Part shown: in pieces, positions 11,820 through 22,500 of the stretch
Numbering within the stretch: position 1 is the stretch's first letter
Layout of the letters: each line of letters opens with the position of its first letter
Assembly: GCA_022410635.1 (NCBI GenBank)
Contig: JAJVDF010000855.1
Coordinates: 371,630-435,629, forward strand
DNA length: 64,000 bases
Direction: 5' to 3'
Origin: Tretioscincus oriximinensis
Taxonomy: Eukaryota > Chordata > Lepidosauria > Squamata > Gymnophthalmidae
Program-made: the position numbers and the translations under genes
The notes under the pieces: generated by a model
The model's input: only the letters and a program-made list of their open reading frames with translations
Told to the model about the DNA's origin: nothing
The model's database searches: none

Positions 11820-12330
11820 TGGATTTTCTACTAGACTAGCACGGCTATTTCTCTGAAATTGTCTATTCTCTGTGTCAGAAAACAAATGGACACATATCAG
11901 ATATGCAGAATAGCAATACACAAAAACCTGTTGAGAAACTTCAGTCTCCCAGGACATTCCATCTCAGATCTCAGAATTTTAGTCCTTAAACAAAGAAACT
12001 ACAAAGGAAGATTCAAAAGACAAGCAGCAGAATTAGAAAACATTCACAAATTGCAGTCCATTGACAAGGGACAGACCAGAGACGACAATTTTCTTGTTAC
12101 TAACATCTCAGTTTCTTTAGGACATTCTTGGACTATTCTTTTCTGCATAAATTTGACTGCAACACTTTTACCTAATTACTTCTTTCCCCCAGGCACTTCC
12201 ACTTAAGATAATTAACTACTGTACTTGATCTGTACTTGATCTACTAATCACCCACATTTACATTTTGTGGTTACTACCAAAACTCAGTTTTTTATATATA
12301 GCCTGTTCCTAGCATATGAAAAAGCTACCT
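11820..12330 (+). mobile_element. Probable Penelope-like element, 3' remnant
   Basis: An open frame at 11859-12206 encodes NFSLPGHSISDLRILVLK and later RQAAELENIHKLQS, like the C-terminal part of GIY-YIG endonuclease domains in Penelope-like elements. The catalytic GIY-YIG motif itself is not visible. The inverted terminal piece at 11675-11819 fits the inverted pseudo-LTR arrangement described for such elements. The assignment rests on pattern memory and needs a search. Confidence 0.4.
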
Positions 12331-12530
12331 ACAAAAGTTCATGGCACATATATTTTTCCAGCTAGCTGATAAATAGTTAATCCAAAAGTGTGCAAGATGT
12401 GTGCAATCATGTTTACATATCTATTTTTTACACACACCCCTTGCTAATTTCCTGGACCCTGATTTAATATGTCAATCTTTCCCAAATAAAACCATGATGT
12501 GCTCCAGTATCAGAAAATGTTCTCAGTTCA

Positions 12531-13498
12531 AAAGAACATAAGAGGAGCCCTGCTGAATCGAGCCGGAGCCCATCTAATCCAGCCTTCTGTTTCACACAGT
12601 GGCCCACCAATTGCACCTGGGCAGTATGAAAGACAGTAGAAGAAAGCAAAATCTTCAACTGTTCTCAATGGCCTGCAAATGGCATTTCAGGAATACTGCC
12701 TATTTCTCCATCTCGGAGGCAATATCAAGACATCCATTGTGGTGGCTTGGTGTCCACGAACCTGTCTAATCAGTGCTTTTTTTCCAGAAAAAAAGGTGAC
12801 GGTCCTAACGCCGGCGAGGGGGGGGGCGGCGTTAGGACCGTGGGGGGGCAGTACTAACGCCACCACCCCCCCCCGCCTAAATAAAAGGTGCCGGTACTGC
12901 GTTCCGGCACAAAAAAAGCCCTGTGTCTAATCCTCTTAAATCTACCCATGTTGCTAGCTGCCACTACCTCTTCTGGAAGCAAATTCCAGAGGCCAATGAC
13001 TCTTTGGGGGAAAAAAGATTTTCCTTTGCCTGTCCTCACTCTTCTGCCCAACAGTTTCATGATCCTAGTATTGTATGAAAGAGAAAATAATTCTTTTCTA
13101 TTCATCATAGCCATTCTGTGTGTGATTTTATAATCTTCAATCAGACCACTTCTCAAACGCAGTCTTTCAAGGCTGAAGATGTCCAGATGTTGTCGCAGGA
13201 TTTCATAAGGGAGGTATTCCAGCCCCTTGATCATTTTTGTTATCCTTTTCTGCACCTTCTCTAGTTCTACAATATTCTTTTTGAGATGTGGTGACCAGAA
13301 TTTTACAAAAATGGGCCTCACCACAGATTTATAAAGAGGCAAAACAACACTTGCTGACTTGTTTTCGATTCCTTTCCTAATTATCCCTAATGTTGAATTT
13401 TCTTTTTTCGTGTGTGCTGCTGCTGCACACTGGGATGACAACTTCATTGAACTATCCACCAACATTCCAAGATCCTTTTCCTGCTGACACACTCCTGC
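12531..13498 (-). pseudogene. CR1 LINE fragment (3' end and pol C-terminus)
   Basis: The minus-strand frame at 12854-13492 reads QEKDLGMLVDSSMKL, VVLPLYKSVVRP and LEKVQKRITKMIKGLEYLPY. These are hallmark phrases of the CR1 reverse-transcriptase C-terminus. The untranslated 3' part lies at lower coordinates (12531-12770), ending in the characteristic agaacataag. It is interrupted by the insertion at 12771-12923. Confidence 0.85.
12771..12923. mobile_element. hAT-like MITE nested in CR1 (family H)
   Basis: This 153-bp element starts CAGTGCTTTTTTTCCAG, and the reverse complement of its end starts CAGGGCTTTTTTTGTGCC. A perfect TGTCTAAT duplication lies at 12763-12770 and 12924-12931. Removing the element and one repeat restores continuous CR1 sequence. 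The interior is GC-rich, with short inverted repeats such as ggtcctaacgccg and cggcgttaggacc. Confidence 0.85.
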
Positions 13499-13593
13499 CT
13501 GATATTACCCCTCTCCCTTGCCTTCCTTGAGAGCAAAGGCTCACCACTGATTGGTGCTCAGCTGCTGGATTTTTATGGATTTGATTAGTCAGT

Positions 13594-13871
13594 CATAAGA
13601 ACATAAGAACATAAGAAGAGCCATACTGGATCAGGCCACAGCCCATCAAGTCCAGCATTCTGTCTCACACAGAGGCCCACCAGATGCACCTGGGCAGTCG
13701 GAACAGAGGAAAGCAAAATATGCTCCTGTTCATGACTCCCTGCAAATGGTATCTCAGGAGTCCTGCCTGTTGCTCCATCCCAGAGGCAACATCCAGACAT
13801 CCATCCTAGTACCCATTTATACCCTTGGTGTAAATAAACATGTCTAGTCCTGTCCTCAAACCACCCAAGCT
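13594..13871 (-). repeat. CR1 LINE 3' end
   Basis: Begins cataagaacataagaacata (the CR1 tail in reverse), then gccatactggatcaggccac and cacctgggcagtcgg, and ends with tctagtcctgtcctcaaacc. It is the same subfamily as the copies at 25551, 39541 and 63929. Confidence 0.8.
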
Positions 13872-14599
13872 GGAACTGGCTTCTTGTCTGACCCAAACAG
13901 TAAGTCATTCTGTTCTGTCTGAGAAAGGATGCATATTCAAAGTCCTGGTAATAGAGCAAGTTGATTTTGGGTATTTCTCATCTATTGCTTGAGCAGCAAA
14001 TTCTTTTACTTTCATCCGAGCTTCATATGGCTTACCTTCCCCTTTAATCCTGAAGATTTGTTAAAATTAGTTACATACTTTAAACTTTTTTATTATCCTG
14101 ATACACATTTTCTATTGCAAAGGGAACTCTGACTGCCAAAGGTCGGTCGCAATTGATTTTATTATTTTATTATCCATCTGAATCTATGTTTGAAGAAATA
14201 AAGGAATGAAAGGGAGAGAATGCCAGCTCAACATTTGACACAGAGAAAGACGTTTTAGGCCAAGGAGCATGAATTTGGCCAGGAACAAGCAGCAGCCTGA
14301 AGTGATTTTCAAAGCCTGGAATTTGTGCAAGAGAAACATGGGGGAACTGCAAGAGGGTGGGAAGGGTTAGGCATGTACTCAAGGGTGACAACAAAAGAAT
14401 AACAAAGATGTTCTTCATCCTGCTAATCCTGCCTCCATCCCATAATAGGCACCATTACTTCTGAATAGATTTTCAAGCACTGCCAACACGCCAGGTGTAC
14501 CTTTATCCTTTGACTGAGGTATGTTGATAGATGTAATGTAAATAGGGCGCAGTGGAGAGGCAGCTAAAAGAAGGTGCCTTTTGGTGTGGTTGGGTGTCA

Positions 14600-14811
14600 C
14601 ATAGTCTACACGCCCGTTCCAAGATGCAGCCCAGAATAAGGCTCAGTGGGGACGGGAGGAGCCAACTGAGGGAAATCCCTGCCGCTCTTGCTTTCCCGCC
14701 TTTTTCTCCCCTGTGGCTTTCCAGCCCAAGGGCGTAGGCTGCTGGAGGCAGGCCGCCCGCCCCCCCCCCCTCCCCCCCCCTGCCGCCCCCCCCCAAGTTC
14801 CCGCCCCCCAG

Positions 14812-14845
<34 letters not shown>

Positions 14846-15034
14846 TCGCTTCTGGCGAACGACTGAGGGAGCTTTCGATTCCGTCAGCGCGGCGGATCCC
14901 CGGGCCAGGAGTTCGCGGCCGCCCTTCCGCCCAGGGCCTCACCCAGCGCCCCTGCTGCCTGCTGTTGGCCTTGCTCTGGGTTCCAACCAAGAGAAGGGAG
15001 GGAGGGCGGCGCAGAGGCAGCTGCCGTCGCTGCA
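14600..15034 (+). promoter_or_regulatory. ANO6: Putative ANO6 promoter and 5' UTR, CpG-rich
   Basis: GC content rises sharply just before the ANO6 start codon, with CpG-containing stretches such as gcggcggatccccgggcc and cgcggccgccc. No TATA box is obvious, as expected for a CpG-island promoter. The 5' edge (14605-14660) includes a family P MITE remnant (cccagaataaggctcagt). The transcription start cannot be placed from sequence alone. Confidence 0.6.
14812..14844. repeat. Poly(C) run of 33 bases
   Basis: An unbroken C run preceded by further C-rich blocks from 14757. The minus strand is a long G run able to form G-quadruplexes. Length is likely to be unreliable in assembly. Confidence 0.9.
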
Positions 15035-15119
15035 ATGAACTTGGAGACCCAAGATGTGCTGCTGGAGCTGGACGGGGAGGAAGAGGAGGAGGAGGATGAA
15101 GAGAACGATGGGGAAATTG
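15035..15119 (+). CDS. ANO6: ANO6 coding exon 1
   Basis: Encodes the first 28 residues, starting MNLETQDVLLELDG and continuing as a glutamate/aspartate run ending NDGEI, plus one base (phase 1). Human ANO6 has the same layout: NVLL, then an acidic run, then GDIV. The ATG at 15035 is chosen because it gives this alignment and sits at the end of the CpG-rich block. The donor is G|GTGAGC at 15120. The acidic stretch is longer than in human. Confidence 0.88.
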
Positions 15120-15149
15120 GTGAGCGGAACATGGAAGGTTGCAATGCGG

Positions 15150-15192
15150 TGGTGGTGGTGGAGGAGGAAGAGGAAGAGGAGGAGGAGAAAAA
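15150..15192. repeat. GGT/GAG-rich low-complexity tract
   Basis: A ggtggtggtggtgg run passes into gaggaagaggaagaggagga just inside intron 1. It could be read through as protein if the exon 1 donor were skipped, but it has no counterpart in ANO6. Confidence 0.75.
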
Positions 15193-15296
15193 AGGATTAT
15201 TAGAAGAGGGAGGGATGAAGGGTTGAAAGCATCGTTTGCCCGGAGACATACTCCGAGAGTCTCAGTCTGGGGAACTAAAGGGAGAAAAAGTTACAC

Positions 15297-15572
15297 GCAC
15301 TGGTTTGCCATAAAAATCGGGAACTGGCGAGACGCCGCTTNAATGCACGTGGGAAAGAGAAAATTTCAACAGAGGTGCAGTCTTTCGAAGCGTCCCCTGC
15401 ATGCAATATTCTCTTTTCCAGACCCGTTATAGCGAGCACTGGTTGCCATAAAAACCAAAACGGGGCGGGCTGCCGCTGGATGCACGTGGGAAAGAGAAAA
15501 ATTCGGCAGCCATTGCAAGCCTTGAACGCTTCCCCTGCTTGCATATTCTTGTTTCCACGCCCATTAGAGCTA
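15297..15572. repeat. Tandem duplication, unit about 137-139 bp, with E-boxes
   Basis: Copy 1 (15297-15435) and copy 2 (15436-15572) share gcactggttt/gcactggtt, gccataaaaa, tgcacgtgggaaagagaaaa, gcttcccctgc and a ccgttatagc/ccattagagc end. Each copy holds the palindromic E-box CACGTG, at 15346-15351 and 15483-15488, spaced 137 bases apart. The copies are diverged, so the duplication is not recent. Its position just after exon 1 suggests possible regulatory use, which is inference. Confidence 0.8.
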
Positions 15573-15970
15573 GTTTTATTCTCCTGGGTTGTTTTATTTC
15601 TTTTTAAAACTACCCACTCCAGGTTCTCTGCCCTCTCCCATTTATCTCTGCCTGTCGGGTGGCCTCTGTTTTGAACAGTTAAATAAGCAACTCGGCCCTT
15701 TGCTTCTCGTCTGACTCACGTCCCCCGTTTGTGTTGCTGCTTTTATGATGCATCTGGCCTGGGAAGGTCTTTTCAGTGAGCTAAGACGACGCCTTGCTGG
15801 GTCTCTCACACCCTTGGGAAACTCTCTGGTTGCAAAAATGCAACTTTAAAAGTGTCCCTGACGCATCTGCCCGGAGAGGCTGGTGTGGTGCGATGGGCAG
15901 TGACCGGTTTGTTGGTCTTGGGCAAGAATGTGGCGCGCGGTTTCGGATCTCACTTCCCTCTGTGATTTAA

Positions 15971-16151
15971 AAGGGCAGCGGAGCCTTATCCTGGGCTGTC
16001 CCTCGGAATAGGAGCCTGCCATCCACATGCTAGTGTAGACTATGGCAGGCCCCGAATGGGGCCTGCCATAGTCTACACTGGCATGTGGATGGCCAAGCTC
16101 TGTCCCGAGACATTTCCCACCAGAATAAGACTCAGTGTAGATGGGGCCCTT
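15971..16151. mobile_element. Hairpin MITE, family P, near-complete palindrome
   Basis: The outer arms are aagggcagcggagccttatc on the left and, read in reverse from the right, aagggccccatctacactga. The core (about 16012-16100) is a strong palindrome: gccatccacatgctagtgta and actatggcaggcccc face ggggcctgccatagtctac and actggcatgtggatggc. This is the best copy of the family. No clear target duplication was found. Confidence 0.75.
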
Positions 16152-16603
16152 GTCACCTCGCCAATGAGTGTGGAGTGGAAACAAAACTTTTAAAAACTGG
16201 ATATTTTTTCCAGATGCTCTCTGGAAACGCTCAACAACAATCCCTTCTCTCCAAGGGGAAAGACAAAACTTTGCATCTGCAGGATCTTACCTCATGGAAA
16301 TGTGGAGGCAAAGCTGCTCATCATAACTATATTATACAGAAATCAGGGAAGACTTATGCCATGGTCCTGTTTAACTAGCTCATAAATAAACCTCTACTTG
16401 GATGTTAAATCTTCCTGTCCTGTATTTAAGTTTGGATTCCAGTTTGGAATTGGGAAGATAAAATAAAGTTGTTCTTTCTACATTGAGCCTATTTTAGGAT
16501 ACAGATGGTCTCCCAGCCACCTTCTTGTAAGCAGAAAAAATGTTTCCTGTGAGTGGGACTGGCTAAAGTGGCTTCTTTTCTACCAGGGCTAGCTGCAGTG
16601 CAG

Positions 16604-16760
16604 GCTGGGAGTTGTAGTCTGCAGCGCGGGGCTTTTGCAATGGTTTTTGGCATTTACGAGTGTTTTAAAGTCGTTTTTGCAATGGTTTCTGGTGTTCACA
16701 AGTGTGTCGCTGTGATTACTTACTGAAGTCATTTTTTTGCATTGGTTTCAGTATAACAAC
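16604..16760. other. SBS-like motif and short imperfect tandem units
   Basis: The phrase ctgggagttgtagt at 16606-16619 is the reverse complement of ACTACAACTCCCAG, the core recognised by ZNF143/THAP11 in vertebrate promoters. It is followed by three spaced copies of gcaatggttt/gcattggttt starting near 16637, 16679 and 16739. Function is not shown by sequence; the motif also occurs inside repeats. Confidence 0.45.
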
Positions 16761-17264
16761 ATTTCATTACAACATATACATTTTTCTGGTCCTTTGGAAT
16801 TTGTTATAAGGACGTTTCACCTGTATAAGCCATGACAGGACCCATAATTTAAAGCAAAAACAGAAGTTGAAACAAGTAAAAACAGAATTTATTGCCTAAA
16901 ATTTATTGTTGATTAAAAATACAATCAATATCATATATTAGGAATTATCCAAAAATGTGATTTCTTGCTTTCTGCAAGTTCATGGAGTGATGTTTCTACA
17001 GTGTAAACCTGCGGTGGGCAAAATTTTTGGAGTCCAGAGCCATTTTGTGGCCACGCCCCCTTCCTAGGGTGACTTGGGGGCGCACGGCCATGCCCCCTTT
17101 CCAAGCCCCATCCCTTCCCAAGCCACACCCCTTTTCCAAGCCTTTTTCTTTTACCTTCCTTTTTCTTTCCTGCTTTCCTGCCTTCCTTCTCTCTTTTTCT
17201 TTTCTTTCCGGTTTGCACACCAAGAGCAGTTCTGGACGTCGTCAGCGAGCAACTGCCGCCTGCC

Positions 17265-17417
17265 TAGGGTTGCCATACCTCCCGGAAAACCGTGACAATC
17301 ACGGTTTTAGGGACAATTTTACTGTCCTGGCTGGATTGAAAAAAAAAGTTTTAAAATCCTGGGTTGCCGCTAAACCCCCCCGCCGCTAACCCCCCCCCCC
17401 CGCCACTGCACATGTGC
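17265..17417. mobile_element. hAT-like family A, left end, running into the gap
   Basis: Begins TAGGGTTGCCATACCTCCCGG, cut here to the shared part TAGGGTTGCCATAC, matching the left terminus at 4324. The following sequence has its own short inverted repeat (aaaaccgtgacaatcacggttt) and C-rich blocks. The right end is lost in the N run. Confidence 0.55.
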
Positions 17418-17593
17418 NNNNNNNNNNNNNNNNNNNNNNNNNNNNNNNNNNNNNNNNNNNNNNNNNNNNNNNNNNNNNNNNNNNNNNNNNNNNNNNNNNN
17501 NNNNNNNNNNNNNNNNNNNNNNNNNNNNNNNNNNNNNNNNNNNNNNNNNNNNNNNNNNNNNNNNNNNNNNNNNNNNNNNNNNNNNNNNNNNNN
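17418..17593. other. Assembly gap (176 N)
   Basis: A continuous run of N bases. The flanks are C-rich and repeat-derived, which probably caused the break. Frames reported across it are meaningless. Confidence 0.98.
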
Positions 17594-17961
17594 GCAGCCT
17601 GCACAGAGTCAAACAGGCTGCAGACGCTGACTGCCAATGTCTGGATGACAAGGACATGGCACACAACACCAAGATCAGTTCCAGACATTTTGGGGAGCTA
17701 AAACGGGGGAAATCCCCTCCCCCCGGGTTCTTCTGGTGAGACCAGAGCCATACTCAAGCTGCCATGATGTAAACCCACGGTTTCTGACCCATTGTTCCAG
17801 ATATTTACTAGGGGGACATTTAAAAATAAAATCAGAAAAGAAACTGATTATGTTGTTATTGAAAATGGAATTTTTTTTATTAATCTCCTGACTTCCATCA
17901 AGGTCCATAATAGGTTACCTGCACCATTGGATATTGGACATATTCAGAAGTAAAAAAAAAA

Positions 17962-18020
17962 ATTTATTTAGGAATTTATATCACACCCTTCAGCATAGGT
18001 CCCAGGGAGAGTAACAGAAG
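17962..18020 (-). repeat. SINE/LINE tail fragment
   Basis: Poly(A)-like start, then aatttatatcacacccttca and ggtcccagggagag. It reads as a diverged reverse complement of the shared SINE/LINE 3' tail. Confidence 0.45.
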
Positions 18021-20504
18021 ATTAAAAAGCAACACACATGTAAAATACATTAGAAAAACATCTAAAAAGATTGTAAAACCGCGTGGAATCAGTGAGGCAA
18101 CTGGAAGGTGATACTTTAGCACAAGAGAATAAGTTTATAGGGAACAGCATATGAAACAGGAGTGGGAGAGAGAATTCTGTTTCTTGTAGGCTGGGAAGAT
18201 AAATAAACCCAAAGCAAATTCTAACTGTTATCTTAAGGCCCAGAAGGGAGAGGTCTGGATACAAGCTATTGGCTACATTGAATACAAACCAAGAGGGCAC
18301 TTAAAAAGTGAAAGTTATGTGAAATGTTTCCCAACCTTGATTCAAGTCTATTAAAATAAAGTTACCATGTTTGTTCGAATACTTACTTGGAGTACATAAT
18401 TTCAATTTTACATAAACCTGAGGGAAGCTAAGGATACAGCCTACCCCTTATTATAGTGCTGCAGTAATAGAGAACACGGGGCTTACTCTCAGTTCTGTGA
18501 AAGACAAGTAACCTGGCAGGGGGATCTGAATGGAGACAGGTATTTACATATACATATAGACTCACAGATCCAACAGGTGTTATTAAGATGTGCAAATGAG
18601 TGGGTACTGGGGGGGGGGGGTCATGAGTGTCTCTTGACCCTGCGCCAGCAATAAGGTGCACAGAAGGACAAATAACCTTCCCCTACTAGGCAGCACATCA
18701 TACTGAAGAAGTTTAGCACTTTAAATTATATTACCATTTCTAGTGATTTATTTGAATTAACCCATTACACATCTATTCCCGAAAATTGATTTTCCAGTTA
18801 CCCATTACAGATTTTTTTTTCAAAGATACATGAGATAGAATTTACTTTCTGCACTTGAGNTTATAAAGCATACTAGGCCTCCTAGAATCAAATGGCCCAA
18901 TCATGTCAATCTAAAATCACTAAAAGGGAAGAAATCACTGGAAGTGCATGATTTATCTGTTCAAATCCGACGGCTGTCCAGTCTGGGTTGTGGATTTGAA
19001 TGGGACAAGATGGTAGCACCAGTGAAAATGCGCACAGTTAGATGGGTGATTAATCGCCGCATCTTTGAGACTCCCATGGTGCCGCAATGTCNTTTTTTTC
19101 TTCATAAACACTTAGCNGTAANTGATTATAATCAAATCAAATCCTCCATTCACTGNTGACAAAGAGAGGCAAGAGGACTTAATTCAACTCTCTCAAGAGT
19201 CNCTAAAGCTTCTGAGTGAAATTCAGGGACCTATTCTAGAAAGNAAAATATTTTCATATGGCCACTGACTTTATAGCTGTAAAACCCAAGTAATGGATCC
19301 TGTGTCACATACTCTGTGAGTGGTTCTCTTTACAACATGTTAGTATTTCAGTGAACTGTGAGCTGATTTCCAAGCTGTTCAAGTTCAATTACAAATGTGC
19401 TGATTCTTATTTTGATTTCCCCCAATCCAGAGACAGCAATAAAGTTTGGCTGACCAGATGAGGATTTGGTCTCAGCCAATAGAGTGGGAGCGACGATTGG
19501 CTGATTGCCCTGGAAAACTGCCAACAATATGGAATGACACTTTCCACTTTTTCAGGCACCATTGAACTGGGGAGTGGCTCTCTGATGAGATCGTTAAGCC
19601 CCCAAGCTTCCCGCCACAAAAAATAAGGAAAAGAAAAGAAGCATTGTTTCATTTAATTTTGCAAAGTTTAACAGTTTCCAGTGCTCCACCCAGTTATAAA
19701 TAATAGATAAAATGTAACCAGAGAAGAACACAAGAAAAATGAGAGGCAAATCTCCAGGATTTCCAAAGATTTCAAATCTGATTAGTGATTCCCAAGGCTG
19801 CCCAGCAGTGTTTGGATGTACTGACNAGGTGGGTAGCTGATAAAAGCTATGCAGAATTGTGATACTTGCCACATGAGTTTCCACAATTCCTTCCAGTTTT
19901 CCCNGTTTTGCTGAGAAAGGAATTTGAAGTTTTCATATGTGTTGCCATTCACTATGAAAAATGATCACGAAAAATGAATTAAAACCATGCATTATTAAAC
20001 TTCAAATTAATATCCCTTGTTGTTGTAGCCATGGTAATAGCAACAACAAAAAGAAAGAAAACTACAAAAAAATATAAGAAATAAAACTCCAGTAATTCCA
20101 ACACATTACCAATAAACTAGTTATGATACTTATTCTGGTAAATAAGTGATAAAATGTATCCCATGCTTTCAAAACATCTATTAGATAAATGATATAGAAT
20201 CATTTAAATCAGAGCCTTCCTAGCCTTTTTAGCAGCTGAAAAAAGTGAGACTATTTGTAAGGTAATAAAAGAAAATAAATCATATTATGCAGAACCATTG
20301 AAGCCTAAATAATATGTCCAAGTGCATTATTGTAATTAATAAGTGTCCTAGGAGCCACAGACTATCCTGAAGCTCATTCCAGCTTTAGAACCAGTGTGCG
20401 GGCTTTTCTAGCAAAGACTTCTGAATGTGGATGGTTTGTTCCAGAATAATGTAATTATTCCTCTTGCTGGACAGGATCAGCCAGCTAGGTGGTGGTTGTG
20501 GAGG

Positions 20505-20506
20505 AG

Positions 20507-20584
<78 letters not shown>
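20505..20584. repeat. (AGT)n microsatellite, about 26 units
   Basis: An uninterrupted AGT/GTA trinucleotide run of about 79 bases, preceded by a short GGT/GAG-rich stretch. The long leucine frame on the minus strand is a shadow of this repeat. Confidence 0.95.
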
Positions 20585-22239
20585 AACACTTATTCATAAT
20601 GCTCTTTCGACCAAAAGGCAGCACAGATTAAGTTAAAAAAACCTATAAAACAACACATTGTATATGTTGGGGCCTTTCCAAAATTGGGATTAACTCTCCT
20701 CTGCCCTACGATCTTGTGGAAGAATGTAACATAGATGAGGAACCAAGTCTTGGAAGGTATACTTTTTTGACCTTGCTGTTTACCTGATAAGGACCTACCA
20801 CTCATCAGTGATCTTCATAGACAGGAATTACATTCATTTAAAATTCTTAACAGGCCCCTTTGTGCTTTATAAACAAGGGGAATTGCTGTAAAATTACTTG
20901 TGTCAATTGCATGCAAACAACTTTTTCTCTGTCTCTAACAATCTCCTTTCACTTTGCAAACCGATTCTGCAATTTGTCTCTTAAATTATATGGTTGCTCT
21001 GCCCACGCATCTGGCACTAGGCCTCCTTCCGAACACAAAACNTTTTACTTCTGCCTAAGTTTTTATTTCTGTTAACAATAAAACCGAGACANCAAGACAA
21101 CTGATATGTGCAATATTTGGCAGTGGTGCATGGAAAGACTAGATTATTGGGAGACGGTGAGACTGCTCAGGGACAAAATGGATGAATGGATGTGTTTAAT
21201 ATAGACAAAATATAGTGAAAATTTGACTATATCTGTGGCTATGTTCCATTTGGATTAATGCCTACAATTTGGCAAAATGTGCCAACGTCTGTATGTGTAA
21301 CCATCCTTTGATAGTTCAGAATTTTAACGTGAATGTCAGTGTCATTTTAAAGTTGTGCTTAAATAAGATATTAGGACTTTCATACCTGTGGAAGTCTTTC
21401 ATGTGTAGAAAGAGTTCTCCTTAAACAATGTCTTCTTAAATGTATTGCTATAGCAACTTACCCTTAAGGCAGACTATGCTATTTAACAAGTATAAGGAAA
21501 ATGTTCCAGCTACACTAAATGACAGGAACTAAGTTGGTGCCATTTTCTTCAGTGCTCTGATTTTATATTCAAACCAGTGCTGTCTTGCTCCCAGCATTGT
21601 TCATAAATAAGTGTGTTAAAAATTCTTAAACTTTTGTGGCTTCTGATTTTTCCAGACAAACTAAACAGGTCTCCCCGCTAACAGGAAAAATGTACCAAAA
21701 CAGAACCTGAATAGTAAAATAATAACAAATAAAGCCGCTATGCAACACATATGCAACAAGATAAAATATGCATATAATACAAAATGTCCATAAAATATAG
21801 AAGCACACGGTGCAGGTGAACAGTCCATGTGGATAACAAAACCTTCAACAAAGTCTGCAGTGAGCCAGATGTGGTTTTGAACAACAGCCGGTGCATAGTC
21901 TTCACCAGAGGCTTNGGTGTAGAACTATCCAGGATATCAGTGGGAGATAGATGTAAGTATACTGTAAATGCAAAACATAACACAAAGCAAATATTAAGAA
22001 TAACTTGCAGTGTAATATCCCAAAGGCAGATCTCCAACAAATTTTGAATANCCAATAAACCGGCTAAAATCATATAAGTATAAAAAGGCTGCTAAACATA
22101 CAGCATAATATAGTCCAGAGTCTGATATTAAAAGGAGAGCAAATGCCCTTATATTCCAAAATACATACAATTGAGCAAAAATGGAAGGTTCCACATGTAC
22201 TTACAAACTACAGGGAAGGTAGGTGTTTAAATGGCGTGA

Positions 22240-22500
22240 ATGGCACAGACGTTAAAAGATGGTCATTCAGTTGAGAGATCCATTCTCAAAGGGGTGGAGA
22301 GGGTGAGGCCCCTCAGCTTCAGCCAACTCAGCTGTTTGAAAGGAAGTATATTTGCAATCTACATTTCATGTAGATTCATGAGTACCACCACTAATCTGGT
22401 GGAGAAGATTGAACAGGTGTAAGCCTTCAGGTGAAAATTAACCTTGTAAGCTATTCTGAGTCCTTTTGGGTGAGAAGGGCAGGGTATAAAAACAAGATCC
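22240..22500 (+). repeat. SINE family 2, 3' two-thirds
   Basis: Contains gcttcagccaactcagctgt, accactaatctggtggagaa, gtaagccttcaggtgaaaat and cagggtataaaaac, then ttcttctacttcttc. The order is the same as in the copies at 3522 and 48375. Confidence 0.65.

Noticed and set aside
14503..15249. Long frames rich in Pro, Gly or Ser on both strands
   Set aside because: They are translations of C/G homopolymer and GA-rich tracts in the CpG island. Only the first 28 codons from 15035 belong to a gene.
17364..17701. Frames running through the N gap
   Set aside because: They consist mainly of unknown residues.
18944..19159. Plus-strand frame with N bases
   Set aside because: No known motif; ambiguous bases within it remove confidence.
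20385..20624. Minus-strand frame with a run of leucines
   Set aside because: Translation of the AGT microsatellite.
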